NCBI GenBank assembly: GCA_030428255.1 | Contig: JAUIBT010000001.1 | Coordinates: 1-64,000, forward strand | Length of the DNA stretch: 64,000 bases | Direction: 5' to 3' | Source of the DNA: Alphaproteobacteria bacterium | Lineage (GTDB): Bacteria; Pseudomonadota; Alphaproteobacteria; UBA7985; JAUIBT01 | Shown here: piece after piece, positions 1 to 9,601 of the stretch | Layout of the letters: each line of letters opens with the position of its first letter | How positions within the stretch are numbered: position 1 is the first letter of the stretch | The notes under the pieces: generated by a model | Told to the model about the DNA's origin: nothing | What the model saw: only the letters and a program-made list of their open reading frames with translations | Database searches by the model: none | Position numbers and translations under genes: made by a program

Positions 1-38
1 ATGCGCTCGCGTAAATCCGCCGATAAGGGTTTGCCCAT
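1..38 (-). mobile_element. 5' end of a probable IS630-family transposase gene (truncated by window edge)
   Basis: An ATG at 38 on the minus strand opens a frame reading MGKPLSADLRER and runs off the left edge. A strong ribosome site (GGAGG, six bases before the ATG) precedes it. IS630-family transposases very commonly begin with a residue pattern like M-G/A-x-x-L/Y-S-x-D-L-R-x-R, which is known family knowledge. Only 12 codons are visible, so the identity is an inference from a short motif. The terminal inverted repeat and TA target duplication expected between here and the helicase gene could not be recognised. Confidence 0.4.
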
Positions 39-119
39 GATCCACCTCCAAGGAGGGAGAATCACAAATCAAACAAAAAGGGAACCCCAAAAACAGATTC
101 AGGCTAATCGCCCGACGCT

Positions 120-2528
120 CTAGGCTTCACTGGCCGGAACGATATAACTGGCGATGATCTTCTTCTCACCACTGACGTCAAAGCGCACCACTAACTTATC
201 CTGGTCAGCCGAGATTACGTCGCCATAGCCGAATTTTTGGTGAAAGACTCGCTCGCCGACCTGATAGGCCCGCGTCACCCGCACCGCTTGGCTGGGCTGC
301 ATGTCGCTGGCGCTGCCGCGAATGATCTTGCCTTGTCGCCGACGTTCTTGGGCGCGCTTCCAGCCGGGGCTCTCGTAGCCAAAGCCGCGATCTGCGCCAG
401 GGGTCTGTCGATCTGCGGCCCCGCCCCAGGAGCCAGTCCAGTTCGCGCCAAAGCCGCTTGATGGCGCTTGGAAGCCCTGATCTTGATGCAGCCAGTTGCT
501 GCCCCAGCTTGAGGCCGTGCTAACCAGCTCCAACTGATCCTGCGGCAGCTCCTCCAAGAACTGCGAGGGCAGCGCATCGGTGTACTGTCCGTGAATGCGC
601 CGTCGCCCGGCATAGCTGATATAGAGCTGTTTGCGCGCACGTGTGATGCCGACGTAGGCCAAGCGGCGTTCTTCTTCCAAACCCTTTTGACCCTCCGCGT
701 CCATGGCGCGCTGGTTGGGGAACTGGCCTTGCTCCCAGCCTGGTAAAAAGACCAAATCGAATTCCAAACCCTTGGCCGCGTGCAGCGTCATGATCGAGAT
801 CATGTCGCTGGTCTGATCCTCAAGACCTTCCATGACCAGCGCCACGTGCTCCAGGAAGCCCGCCAACGAGTCAAAACTGGCCATGGCCGAGATCAGCTCC
901 TTGAGGTTCTCCAAACGGCCTGGCGCTTCAGGCGAGCGGTCCAAGCGCCACATCTCGGTATAACCGCTCTCGTCCAAGATGATCTCAGCCAATTCCGGGT
1001 GCGGGGTTGAGCTGACCATGGAGCGCCAGCGTTCAAAATCGCCTGACAGCACATGTAGCGACTTGCGCGCCTTGCCGCTCAATTCATCGGTGGTTAGCAG
1101 GCGCTCGACGACGCCGGTCAGCGGCAGGTTCAAGTGCCGCTGTGCTAAGTAGAGGTTTTGCACCGTGGTCGGTCCAATTCCGCGCTTTGGGACGTTGACG
1201 ATGCGCTCAAAGGCCAGATCGTCGGCGGGCTGAGCCACCACGCGCAAATAGGCCAGGGCATCGCGGATCTCGCGCCGCTCATAAAAGCGCGGTCCGCCCA
1301 CTACGCGGTAGGGAATGCCGACGGTCACAAAGCGCTCTTCTAAGCCCCTCATCATGGCCGACGAGCGCACCAGCACGGCCATGTTATGCAGGCGCATGCC
1401 CTTGGCTTGCTGGCTCTCGATGGTGTCGCCGATCTGGCGGGCCTCTTCGTCGCCGTCCCAATAGCCGCGCACCTGCAGCTTGTCGCTGCTCTGGTCTTGG
1501 GTCCACAGCGTCTTGCCCAAGCGCCCCTCGTTGTGCGCGATCAAGCCCGAGGCGGCCGCCAAGATGGTCGAGGTCGAGCGATAGTTTTGCTCCAGGCGAA
1601 TGACCTTCGCGCCCGGAAAGTCCTTTTCAAACCTCAGGATGTTGCCGACTTCTGCGCCGCGCCAACCATAGATAGATTGATCGTCGTCGCCCACGCAGCA
1701 GATATTCTTACGTTTTTGCGCCAGCAGCCGCAGCCAAAGGTACTGAGCGACGTTCGTATCCTGATACTCATCGACCAGCATGAATGCAAAGCGGTCTTGG
1801 TAGTCGGCAAGGATATCCGGCTCCTGAGTAAAGAGCGTCAGACAGTGCAACAGCAGGTCGCCGAAATCACAGGCGTTCAACGTTTGCAGCCGGGTTTGGT
1901 AGGTCTGATAAATATCCAGCAAGCGGCCATTGGCAAAGTCGCTGACCTCGCTGGTCGGAACCTTTTCGGGTACCAAGCCCTTGTCCTTCCAACGGCTTAT
2001 CAGACTGTGGGTTGCGCGCGCGTTCCATCGCTTTTCGTCCAGATCCATGGCGCGCATGATCTGCTTGATCAGCCGCAACTGGTCGTCGTCGTCTAGAATC
2101 GAAAAGTTGGATTTCAGCCCCACCGCTGCCGCGTGCCGCCGCAATATCCGCGTACAAAGAGCGTGGAAGGTGCCAACCCACCAGCCGTCGGTCGGCTGGC
2201 CGATCATGGCCTCGATCCGCTCGCGCATCTCTTTGGCGGCCTTGTTGGTGAAGGTCACCGCCAGGATTTGGCCGGGCCGAGCCTGGCCAGTTAGCAACAA
2301 GTGGGCAATGCGCGTGGTCAGCGCGCGCGTCTTGCCGGTCCCCGCACCAGCCAGCATCAAAACGGGGCCCTGGCTGGTCAGCACGGCCTCTCGTTGGGGT
2401 TCGTTCAAGCCCGCAAGCCATGGGAATTGAGCCGTCAGCACCTCGCTGTTCGCCGCCGCAGCGGGTTCCAAAGGGCTGGCCAAGGCGAAGCTTGCCGGGA
2501 CTGAGCAAAGATCAAGGAATCGTTTCAT
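120..2528 (-). CDS. pcrA: ATP-dependent DNA helicase, UvrD/Rep/PcrA family (SF1A)
   Basis: An 802-residue 3'-5' helicase of DNA repair and replication restart. Walker A GAGTGKT lies at about residues 61-67 and Walker B LVDEYQDTN at about 251-259. GDDDQSIYGWRGA, QNYRS, TLHAAKGLEFD and YVGITRARKQLY follow in the usual order. The last 45 residues (GERVFHQKFGYG...) match the Tudor-like C-terminal domain of PcrA/UvrD, known to bind RNA polymerase. The frame is open back to 2744, but that would overlap the divergent xdhA gene; I chose the ATG at 2528, which leaves a normal N-terminus of about 45 residues before the Q-motif region. The protein is somewhat longer than typical PcrA (720-780). It is monocistronic and divergent from the purine operon. 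It is named pcrA rather than uvrD1 or rep by general resemblance only. Confidence 0.93.
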   Translation of the reverse strand: MKRFLDLCSVPASFALASPLEPAAAANSEVLTAQFPWLAGLNEPQREAVLTSQGPVLMLAGAGTGKTRALTTRIAHLLLTGQARPGQILAVTFTNKAAKEMRERIEAMIGQPTDGWWVGTFHALCTRILRRHAAAVGLKSNFSILDDDDQLRLIKQIMRAMDLDEKRWNARATHSLISRWKDKGLVPEKVPTSEVSDFANGRLLDIYQTYQTRLQTLNACDFGDLLLHCLTLFTQEPDILADYQDRFAFMLVDEYQDTNVAQYLWLRLLAQKRKNICCVGDDDQSIYGWRGAEVGNILRFEKDFPGAKVIRLEQNYRSTSTILAAASGLIAHNEGRLGKTLWTQDQSSDKLQVRGYWDGDEEARQIGDTIESQQAKGMRLHNMAVLVRSSAMMRGLEERFVTVGIPYRVVGGPRFYERREIRDALAYLRVVAQPADDLAFERIVNVPKRGIGPTTVQNLYLAQRHLNLPLTGVVERLLTTDELSGKARKSLHVLSGDFERWRSMVSSTPHPELAEIILDESGYTEMWRLDRSPEAPGRLENLKELISAMASFDSLAGFLEHVALVMEGLEDQTSDMISIMTLHAAKGLEFDLVFLPGWEQGQFPNQRAMDAEGQKGLEEERRLAYVGITRARKQLYISYAGRRRIHGQYTDALPSQFLEELPQDQLELVSTASSWGSNWLHQDQGFQAPSSGFGANWTGSWGGAADRQTPGADRGFGYESPGWKRAQERRRQGKIIRGSASDMQPSQAVRVTRAYQVGERVFHQKFGYGDVISADQDKLVVRFDVSGEKKIIASYIVPASEA

Positions 2529-2702
2529 AGGCTCTAGATAGTGGGTCTTGCCGCTCGGGTTAAGCCTGAGTTTCCAGTCTGCGGAATAGAGCCCTGTGCT
2601 TGGGGGTAACTTGCCAAATGCTGCGACAGTTTGGCCTTGCCAAGGCCTGGCAATTGGGACAGGCTCCCGGCCAACTAGAAGAGACATAACCAGGGACATA
2701 CT

Positions 2703-4070
2703 GTGCGAAACAGCATTGAATTTTACTATGGCGGCCGCAGCCACCGACTCGCTGATGTTGCCCCGACCGACATGCTGCTGACGTGGCTACGCGATGGCCA
2801 GCTTGCTCGCGGTACCAAAGAGGGATGCAACGAAGGTGATTGCGGCGCTTGCAGTCTGGTCATCGCGCGTTTGCTGCCAGACGGTGCGATGGATGTGCAG
2901 CCGGTCAATGCTTGCATCATGCCGCTGGCCAATTTGGACGGCGCGGCCCTTTTCACCGTCGAGGACTTTGCGTCGCCCGACGCACTTCACCCAATCCAAG
3001 ACGCCGTGGTGCGCGAGCACGGCAGCCAATGCGGCTTTTGCACCCCTGGCTTTATCGCCGCCATGGTTGCGGGTCAAATCGCCGGCGTTCCTCACAGCGC
3101 CGAGGTACAAATCGCTGGCAATCTTTGCCGCTGTACCGGCTATGGCGGCCTGATCCGGGCCTTTGAGCAGGAGCGCGACACCCCCCAGCCACCCGCCTTT
3201 CAAGCCAAGCTCGAGGCAGCCAAAGCCTGGATGAACAATGCTGAGCGCGGTGGCTTTGTCCTGGAGACCAGCGCCGGAAGCGTCTTCGCGCCTGCCGACC
3301 TGGAGAGTTTTGCTGCTCTGCGCCAACAGCACCCCGACGCATTGATCGTTGCCGGAGCCACAGATGTGGGCCTGTGGATGACCAAAGGGCTCAAACAGCC
3401 ACCCAAGCTACTTCTCACCGGCTATGTCACCGAGTTGCACGCCCTTGAGCAAGACGAGGCTCATTTCACCTTTGGCGCGGCCCTGCCCTACAGCCGGGTT
3501 GGCCAACACCTGTTGCAAGACTACCCTGAAGCGCAGGCCTGGTTTGATCGCTTGGGTTCGGTGCAAGTGCGCGCCTCGGGCACTTTGGGCGGCAATATTG
3601 CCAACGGGTCGCCGATTGGAGATGGCCCGCCCTTGATGATCGCCTTGGGTGCGCGCCTGCGCTTGCGCCGAGGCTCTGACACCCGCGAGCTGGCGCTAGA
3701 GGACTACTTCATCGCCTACGGCAAGCAGGATTTGGCCGCCGATGAATTCGTCGAGGCTGTGATTGTACCGCGCCGTCAGCAGGGCCAACGCCTGATGGTC
3801 GAGAAAGTCTCGCGCCGTGTTGATCAGGACATCACTGCCGTTCTTGGAGCTTTCAGCCAAAGCGCGGACGGCAGCTTGCGACTGGCCTTTGGCGGCATGG
3901 CGGCGACGCCCAAGCTGGCCAAGACCGTTATGGCCTCGCGCAATCCTGCCGACATCGGGCAAGACTTCGAGCCCCTAAGCGACCTGCGCGCCAGCAAAGA
4001 CTATCGGCTTCGGGTTGCCGAAAACCTGTTGCGCCATTTCCTAAACGCTGAACAGGAGGCCGCAGCATGA
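2703..4070 (+). CDS. xdhA: Xanthine dehydrogenase small subunit (2Fe-2S and FAD domains)
   Basis: The electron-transfer subunit of cytoplasmic molybdenum xanthine dehydrogenase (hypoxanthine to xanthine to urate), 455 residues, close to the 462 of Rhodobacter capsulatus XdhA. The plant-type 2Fe-2S ligands are Cys42, Cys47, Cys50 and Cys71 (CNEGDCGAC). The second cluster uses Cys110, Cys113, Cys142 and Cys144 (CGFCTPGF, CRC). The FAD-binding domain begins near residue 190, with VAGATDVGLW at about 217-226. The start is GTG, with AGGGA about seven bases upstream. It overlaps xdhB by four bases (ATGA), so the two are translationally coupled. It is the first gene of the purine operon. Confidence 0.95.
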   Translation: MRNSIEFYYGGRSHRLADVAPTDMLLTWLRDGQLARGTKEGCNEGDCGACSLVIARLLPDGAMDVQPVNACIMPLANLDGAALFTVEDFASPDALHPIQDAVVREHGSQCGFCTPGFIAAMVAGQIAGVPHSAEVQIAGNLCRCTGYGGLIRAFEQERDTPQPPAFQAKLEAAKAWMNNAERGGFVLETSAGSVFAPADLESFAALRQQHPDALIVAGATDVGLWMTKGLKQPPKLLLTGYVTELHALEQDEAHFTFGAALPYSRVGQHLLQDYPEAQAWFDRLGSVQVRASGTLGGNIANGSPIGDGPPLMIALGARLRLRRGSDTRELALEDYFIAYGKQDLAADEFVEAVIVPRRQQGQRLMVEKVSRRVDQDITAVLGAFSQSADGSLRLAFGGMAATPKLAKTVMASRNPADIGQDFEPLSDLRASKDYRLRVAENLLRHFLNAEQEAAA

Positions 4071-6385
4071 ACCAGGCAGACATTCGCCGCGCGCCGCGTG
4101 AAACCGCCAGTCCCCTCGGAAAAGCTCTGACCCACGAGTCCGCTGCCCTGCACGTCACGGGACGCGCGATCTATTGCGACGACATTGGCGAGCCAGCGGG
4201 CTGCTTGCACGCCGCCATGGGCCTCGGCCCCGCCTACCCCGCCCGCATTACCGCCATGGACCTGGACGCTGTTCGCAGCGCACCCGGTGTACGCGGCGTC
4301 TATACCGCTGGCGATATCCCGGGCGAGAACAACGCGGGTTCAGTGATCCATGACGAACCTTTGCTGGCGACCGACGAGACCCGCTATGCCCAGCAACCCT
4401 TGTTCGTCGTGGTGGCTGATCAACGCGACCAAGCTCGCCGCGCCGCACGCCTGGCCAAGATCGAGGCCGAAGAACTGCCAGCGCAGGTCACTTTCGATCA
4501 GATCGCCGAGGCCGCGACCGAAGTCTGCCCGCCGCTGGAGATCGTCACGGGCAGTCCCGCCGACGCACTCAACAAGGCTCCCCACCGGCTTGAAGGGCGC
4601 ATCGACATCGGCGGTCAAGAGCACATGTACCTTGAAGGACAGATTGCTCTGGCCCTACCCTCGCCCGACGGGTTGCGTGTGGTTTCCTCGACCCAGCATC
4701 CAACCGAGGTGCAAGAGATGCTCTGCCATTTGCTGGAGTTGGATTCAGCCGAAGTGACGGTTGAGGTGCGTCGCATGGGCGGAGGCTTTGGCGGCAAAGA
4801 GAGCCAGGCTGCCCACACCGCGATGATGGCGGCTCTGGCGGCGCACCATCTAGATCGCCCGGTCAAGCTACGCCTGGACCGCGACGACGACATGGTTACG
4901 ACCGGCAAGCGTCACGACTTCCGCGTGGACTACGCGCTGGGCTACGACGAGCGGGGCCGCATTTTGGCAGCAACTTTTGACCTTGATGCGCGCTGTGGCC
5001 ATTCGGCCGACCTCTCAGCTGCCGTTTGTGATCGCGCGGCCTTCCACTCGGATAACGCCTATTTCTTGCCGGAGCATCGCATCACCTCTCGGCGCTTGAA
5101 GTCCAACACCGTCTCCAACACCGCCTATCGCGGTTTTGGCGGCCCGCAAGGCATGGTGGCCATCGAGCGCGCCATTGACCAAATCGCTGCCAAGCTGGGC
5201 AAAGACCCCTTGGATTTGCGCTATGAGAACCTCTATGGCCGCCACGGCGATGTGGCACCCTATGGCATGCAGGTGCAAGAGCGGGTGCTGGAGCCCTTGA
5301 TGCGCCAGCTTGAGGCTTCGTCTGACTATCGCGCGCGCCGCGCCGATGTCGACGCGCACAACGCCACGGGCGGTCGCTACCGTCGCGGTATCGCGCTGAC
5401 GCCGGTAAAGTTTGGTATCAGCTTTACCATCTCTGTGCTGAACCAAGCGGGGGCTTTGCTCAATATCTATAAGGATGGCTCGATCCTGTTGAACCACGGC
5501 GGCACGGAAATGGGCCAGGGGCTTTACTTAAAGGTCGCGCAAGTGGTGGCCCACCAATTCGGCCTGCCAATCGATGCCGTAAAGGTCTCGGCGACGCGCA
5601 CCGACAAGGTGCCCAACACCTCGCCAACCGCTGCCTCGTCTGGCACCGATCTGAACGGCATGGCAGCCCTGGCGGCCTGCAAAACGCTCAAAGATCGCAT
5701 AACCAAATTCTTGCAACAGAAGTTCGACACTGACGCCCTGCCCATCTTCAAGGATGGCCGGGTCTACATCGGCTTCAACCAAATGAGCTTTAGCGAGCTG
5801 GCACACGCGGCTTGGTTTGCCCGCATACCTCTGAGCGCGACAGGTCACTACGCAACCCCCGGCATCGGCTGGGACCAAGCCACCGGCAAGGGCCGCCCCT
5901 TCTTCTACTTCGCCCACGGTGCGGCGGTGTCAGAGGTCGAGGTGGACACGCTGACTGGCTCCAACCGGGTGGTGCGGGCCGACCTGCTGCACGATGTCGG
6001 CCAATCAATCAACCCCGCGCTGGACCTGGGTCAAATCGAGGGCGCCTATATCCAAGGCATGGGCTGGCTGACCATGGAGGAGTTGGTTTTCGACGCCAAA
6101 GGACGCCTGCTGACGCACGCACCCAGCACCTACAAGATCCCGACCGCCAGTGACCGGCCCGATGTCATGAACATCGAACTCTTCGCCAACAAGAACCCTG
6201 AGGCCACAGTCTACCGCTCCAAGGCGGTCGGCGAGCCGCCCTTTATGTTGGCCATCTCGGTGCACTCGGCTTTGGCGCACGCCATCTCTGGTCTGGGTGG
6301 CGCGGGCTATTGGCCAGAGCTGAACGCCCCTGCCACAGCCGAAGAGGTGTTGCGATGCCTGGATTTGGCACGCCAAAGCCGATGA
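4067..6385 (+). CDS. xdhB: Xanthine dehydrogenase large subunit (molybdopterin-binding)
   Basis: The catalytic molybdenum subunit, 772 residues (R. capsulatus XdhB is 777). Diagnostic segments are GGQEHMYLE (about 182-190), GGGFGGKE (about 238-245), YRGFGGPQG (about 345) and, near the C-terminus, VGEPPFMLA, whose Glu is the expected catalytic base of xanthine oxidase family enzymes. VGEPP with EHMYLE favours xanthine dehydrogenase over CO or aldehyde dehydrogenases. It overlaps xdhA at its start and xdhC at its end, consistent with a coupled xdhABC operon. Confidence 0.95.
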   Translation: MNQADIRRAPRETASPLGKALTHESAALHVTGRAIYCDDIGEPAGCLHAAMGLGPAYPARITAMDLDAVRSAPGVRGVYTAGDIPGENNAGSVIHDEPLLATDETRYAQQPLFVVVADQRDQARRAARLAKIEAEELPAQVTFDQIAEAATEVCPPLEIVTGSPADALNKAPHRLEGRIDIGGQEHMYLEGQIALALPSPDGLRVVSSTQHPTEVQEMLCHLLELDSAEVTVEVRRMGGGFGGKESQAAHTAMMAALAAHHLDRPVKLRLDRDDDMVTTGKRHDFRVDYALGYDERGRILAATFDLDARCGHSADLSAAVCDRAAFHSDNAYFLPEHRITSRRLKSNTVSNTAYRGFGGPQGMVAIERAIDQIAAKLGKDPLDLRYENLYGRHGDVAPYGMQVQERVLEPLMRQLEASSDYRARRADVDAHNATGGRYRRGIALTPVKFGISFTISVLNQAGALLNIYKDGSILLNHGGTEMGQGLYLKVAQVVAHQFGLPIDAVKVSATRTDKVPNTSPTAASSGTDLNGMAALAACKTLKDRITKFLQQKFDTDALPIFKDGRVYIGFNQMSFSELAHAAWFARIPLSATGHYATPGIGWDQATGKGRPFFYFAHGAAVSEVEVDTLTGSNRVVRADLLHDVGQSINPALDLGQIEGAYIQGMGWLTMEELVFDAKGRLLTHAPSTYKIPTASDRPDVMNIELFANKNPEATVYRSKAVGEPPFMLAISVHSALAHAISGLGGAGYWPELNAPATAEEVLRCLDLARQSR

Positions 6386-7134
6386 TCGACGCGCCCGCCG
6401 AACCCTGGATTGAGATCGAAATCCTAGAGGCTTGGGGCTCGACACCGCGCGCGGCGGGCACCAGCATGTGGGTCAGCGAGGCCACCAGTCGGGGCAGCAT
6501 CGGTGGTGGCCGACTGGAATGGCTAGCCATGCAACACGCCCGCCGTTTGCTGGAGGGCGAGGAGCTGCCCAGCCAGCTCGATTTACCGCTGGGCCCCACG
6601 ACCCAGCAATGCTGTGGCGGCTTTGTTCGCTTGGGCTTTCAGCCGCGCGCAGCCCTTCGCGAGCAACATACGAACGAAAGTCCACTGGTCTATCTGCACG
6701 GCCAGGGCCACGTGGGCCAAGCCGCCGCCCAAGCGCTCGCGCCACTGCCGTTTCGCCTACTGCGCGTCGATCAGCGCCCGGACTTTCCAGCCGACCTGCG
6801 CGCGCATGAGGCCGCCATTGGCGCGGCCCCACTTGAGGCCTGGCACATCATCATGACCCACGATCACGCCCTGGATTTGGCCATCTGCGCCCAACTGCTG
6901 GAGCGCGGCCAGACCGGTCACATGGGCCTCATCGGCTCGCAGACCAAACGCGCGCGCTTCTTCAAGCAATTGCGCTTGCGCGGGCTTGATCCCAGCACCA
7001 TCGTCTGCCCCATCGGCCTGGCCGGTATCCGGGGCAAAGAGCCTGAAATCATCGCCGCTTCCCTGGCCGCAGAGCTGTTGGCTTTGCGCTCAGCCCTCAT
7101 GCTAAGATCGCAGCCCCAGGCCCGCGAGGCATAG
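6355..7134 (+). CDS. xdhC: Xanthine dehydrogenase accessory protein XdhC (MoCo insertion)
   Basis: A 259-residue member of the XdhC/CoxI family, which binds, protects and inserts the sulfurated molybdenum cofactor into XdhB. The N-terminal GSIGGGRLEW segment, the CCGG segment in the middle and the C-terminal Rossmann half (LHGQGHVGQAAAQAL; GLIGSQTKRARF; CPIGLAGIRGKEP) are typical. The start at 6355 has GAAGAGG upstream; an in-frame ATG at 6382 forms an ATGA overlap with the xdhB stop and is a good alternative. The protein is shorter than R. capsulatus XdhC (316). Its position directly after xdhB is the classical order. Confidence 0.92.
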   Translation: MPGFGTPKPMIDAPAEPWIEIEILEAWGSTPRAAGTSMWVSEATSRGSIGGGRLEWLAMQHARRLLEGEELPSQLDLPLGPTTQQCCGGFVRLGFQPRAALREQHTNESPLVYLHGQGHVGQAAAQALAPLPFRLLRVDQRPDFPADLRAHEAAIGAAPLEAWHIIMTHDHALDLAICAQLLERGQTGHMGLIGSQTKRARFFKQLRLRGLDPSTIVCPIGLAGIRGKEPEIIAASLAAELLALRSALMLRSQPQAREA

Positions 7135-7163
7135 ACGAACCCGAACCGCAAGGAGCCAAGACC

Positions 7164-8183
7164 ATGACCACTGACGCCTACATCGCAGGCCTGCCCAAGG
7201 TCGAGCTGCACCTGCATATCGAGGGCAGCTTTGAACCCGCGCTCATGTTCGACATCGCCAAGCGCAACGGCATTGCCCTGCCCTATGACTCGGTTGAAGC
7301 CCTGCAGGCGGCCTATAATTTTCAGGATTTGCAAAGCTTTCTCGATCTCTACTACCAGGGCATGAACGTCCTTCAGACCGAGCAGGACTATTTCGATTTA
7401 ACCTGGGCCTATCTAACCAAAATGGCTGCCGAAAACGTGCAACACGTGGAGATTTTCTGGGACCCCCAAGGCCACACCGATCGCGGCGTCGCCTTTGAAG
7501 TGCCCTTGCACGGGATCAAAGCCGCACTGAAGAAAGCCGAAGCCGAACTTGGCATCAGTCACCAGCTCATCATGAGCTTCTTGCGCCACCTGAGCGAGGA
7601 GCAAGGTTTTGCGACCTTGGAGCAAGCTCTGCCGCATCGTGATGCTTTCATCGGTGTTGGCCTGGACAGCTCGGAAGTCGGCAATCCACCTGAGAAGTTC
7701 GAGCGCCTGTTTGATCGCTGCCGCGCTGAGGGCTTCAAGCTCATGGCCCACGCGGGCGAAGAAGGCCCACCTGCCTATGTGCGCGGCGCGATTGACACGC
7801 TGAAAGTGGACCGTATCGACCATGGCAATCACTGCCTGGACGATCCCGAGTTGGCCCGGCGGGTCGCCGACCTGGGCCTCTGCCTGACCGTCTGTCCCCA
7901 GTCGAATATGCGGCTGAAGAATTGCTTGGATATCCGCCAGCACCCGATCCGGGCCATGCTGGATCTGGGTATAGCGGCCTGCGTGAATTCTGACGATCCG
8001 GCCTATTTCGGCGGCTACATGAACCAGAACTATCAGCTCATACAAGACGGTCTGGGCCTGAGCCGTGCTGAGATCGGCACCCTGGCACGCAACGGCATCA
8101 CCGGCAGTTTCGCCTCGCCCGCTCGCAAAGCCGAGTTGATGGCCAACCTTGAGGCCTACGAAGCAGAAGCGCCCAAGGCATGA
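7164..8183 (+). CDS. Adenine deaminase (adenosine deaminase-like fold)
   Basis: A 339-residue metal-dependent amidohydrolase, predicted to convert adenine to hypoxanthine. Metal and catalytic residues are visible: His16 and His18 (HLHIEG), His196 and Glu200 (HAGEEGP), His220 (DHGNH) and the Asp pair at about 277-278 (NSDDPAYFGGY). The DPAYFGGY segment and VCPQSN are characteristic of the adenine-specific branch (yeast Aah1, Pseudomonas PA0148 type) rather than true adenosine deaminases. It lies 29 bases after xdhC, with AAGGAG before the ATG, and overlaps the next gene by four bases. Feeding hypoxanthine to the co-encoded xanthine dehydrogenase makes functional sense. Confidence 0.85.
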   Translation: MTTDAYIAGLPKVELHLHIEGSFEPALMFDIAKRNGIALPYDSVEALQAAYNFQDLQSFLDLYYQGMNVLQTEQDYFDLTWAYLTKMAAENVQHVEIFWDPQGHTDRGVAFEVPLHGIKAALKKAEAELGISHQLIMSFLRHLSEEQGFATLEQALPHRDAFIGVGLDSSEVGNPPEKFERLFDRCRAEGFKLMAHAGEEGPPAYVRGAIDTLKVDRIDHGNHCLDDPELARRVADLGLCLTVCPQSNMRLKNCLDIRQHPIRAMLDLGIAACVNSDDPAYFGGYMNQNYQLIQDGLGLSRAEIGTLARNGITGSFASPARKAELMANLEAYEAEAPKA

Positions 8184-9532
8184 CCGGCCCGCGCTTATGG
8201 ATCAAGAACCCGATCGCGGTTTTCGCTGATCAGGACGGCAGCGCCGACGCGGGCCTGGTGGTTCAGGGCAGCTGCATTGTCGAGCTGGTCGCCGCTGGCA
8301 AAACGCCTGTGCACGACGCGATCTTTGATGCCAGCGGTCTGGTGGTGCTGCCGGGGCTGATCAACACCCACCACCACATGTACCAGACCTTGACCCGTGC
8401 GCTCCCCGGCGCGGTGGATAAGGAGCTGTTCGCCTGGCTGCAACACCTCTACCCCATCTGGGCGGGTCTGGAGCCCGAAATGGTCAGCGTTTCCAGCGAA
8501 CTGGCCATGGCAGAGCTACTGCTATCCGGCTGCACCACGACGACGGACCACCACTATGTGTTCCCTCATGGCCACGAGGACGCCATCGACCGGCAGGTCG
8601 AGGCCGCACGACGACTGGGCATGCGAGTGGTGTTGACGCGCGGCTCCATGAGCCTGTCGGTTGAGGATGGAGGCCTGCCGCCCAAATCGGTCGTGCAAAG
8701 TGAAGACGCAATCATGGCCGATTCTGAGCGGCTGATCGCGCGCCACCATCAGCGCGAGACCGGAGCTATGGTGCAAATCGCGCTCGCGCCTTGTTCGCCC
8801 TTCTCTGTCACGCGCCAATTGATGAAAGATGCCGCCGAGTTGGCCAAGCGCGACGGCGTCTTGCTGCACACCCACTTGGCCGAGACCGAAGACGAGAATC
8901 GGTTCTGTCAGGAGGTCTTTGGCTGCCGTCCCCTAGATTACGTGGAAGACTGCGGCTGGCTGGAGACCAAGTCTTGGTTTGCGCACGGGGTCCACTTCAA
9001 CCCTGATGAATGGCAACGCATGGCCAAGGCCGATGCGGGCGTGTCGTCCTGCTCTTGTTCCAACATGCACCTAGCCAGCGGCGCTTGCCCTGTGTGCGAG
9101 ATGGAACAAGCGGGCGTGACGGTGGGGCTGGGCGTTGATGGCTCAGCGTCCAACGACGCCTCCAACATGATGCAAGAGCTGCGCCAGGCTTGGTTGTTGC
9201 AACGCCTGAAATACGGCTCGGCAGCGGTGTCTTGGCGCGATGCGATCCGCTGGGGGACGCAGGGATCGGCGGCGCTGCTCGGTCGCTCGGAGCTGGGCAA
9301 GATCGCGGTTGGCATGCAAGCTGACCTGGCGCTATTTGCGCTTGACGAGCCACGCTTTTCGGGCGCAGGCGATCCGCTCGCTGCGCTGGTGGTCTGTGGC
9401 GCACACCGGGCTGAGGCAGTCATGGTGGCGGGGCAATGGCGGGTGCAAAACGGCCAGCTCACAGGCCAAGACCTGCGGCAGATCATGGCACGCCACGCTC
9501 AGGCGGCCAGGCGCTTGCAGGCTCGCGCCTAG
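8180..9532 (+). CDS. 8-oxoguanine deaminase (amidohydrolase family, ATZ/TRZ type)
   Basis: A 450-residue amidohydrolase. The metal site shows NTHHHMYQ (His64-His66), a second His in LLHTHLAETEDE (about residue 232) and the Asp of GLGVDGSASND. The residue pattern around HHHMYQTLTRA and the FAWLQHLYPIW segment matches the Pseudomonas PA0142 type, which deaminates 8-oxoguanine to urate; hydroxyatrazine-type deaminases are the nearest alternative. The ATG overlaps the adenine deaminase stop (ATGA), so it is coupled to the purine operon. Both this enzyme and xanthine dehydrogenase would yield urate, but no uricase or allantoinase gene lies in the window. Confidence 0.8.
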   Translation: MTGPRLWIKNPIAVFADQDGSADAGLVVQGSCIVELVAAGKTPVHDAIFDASGLVVLPGLINTHHHMYQTLTRALPGAVDKELFAWLQHLYPIWAGLEPEMVSVSSELAMAELLLSGCTTTTDHHYVFPHGHEDAIDRQVEAARRLGMRVVLTRGSMSLSVEDGGLPPKSVVQSEDAIMADSERLIARHHQRETGAMVQIALAPCSPFSVTRQLMKDAAELAKRDGVLLHTHLAETEDENRFCQEVFGCRPLDYVEDCGWLETKSWFAHGVHFNPDEWQRMAKADAGVSSCSCSNMHLASGACPVCEMEQAGVTVGLGVDGSASNDASNMMQELRQAWLLQRLKYGSAAVSWRDAIRWGTQGSAALLGRSELGKIAVGMQADLALFALDEPRFSGAGDPLAALVVCGAHRAEAVMVAGQWRVQNGQLTGQDLRQIMARHAQAARRLQARA

Positions 9533-9601
9533 AGCTAAGCGACGGCTCCGCCTCTCACATGCGCCGAAGCATTTTGAAGGTGAGCAGAAAGACGCCCTGG
9601 G

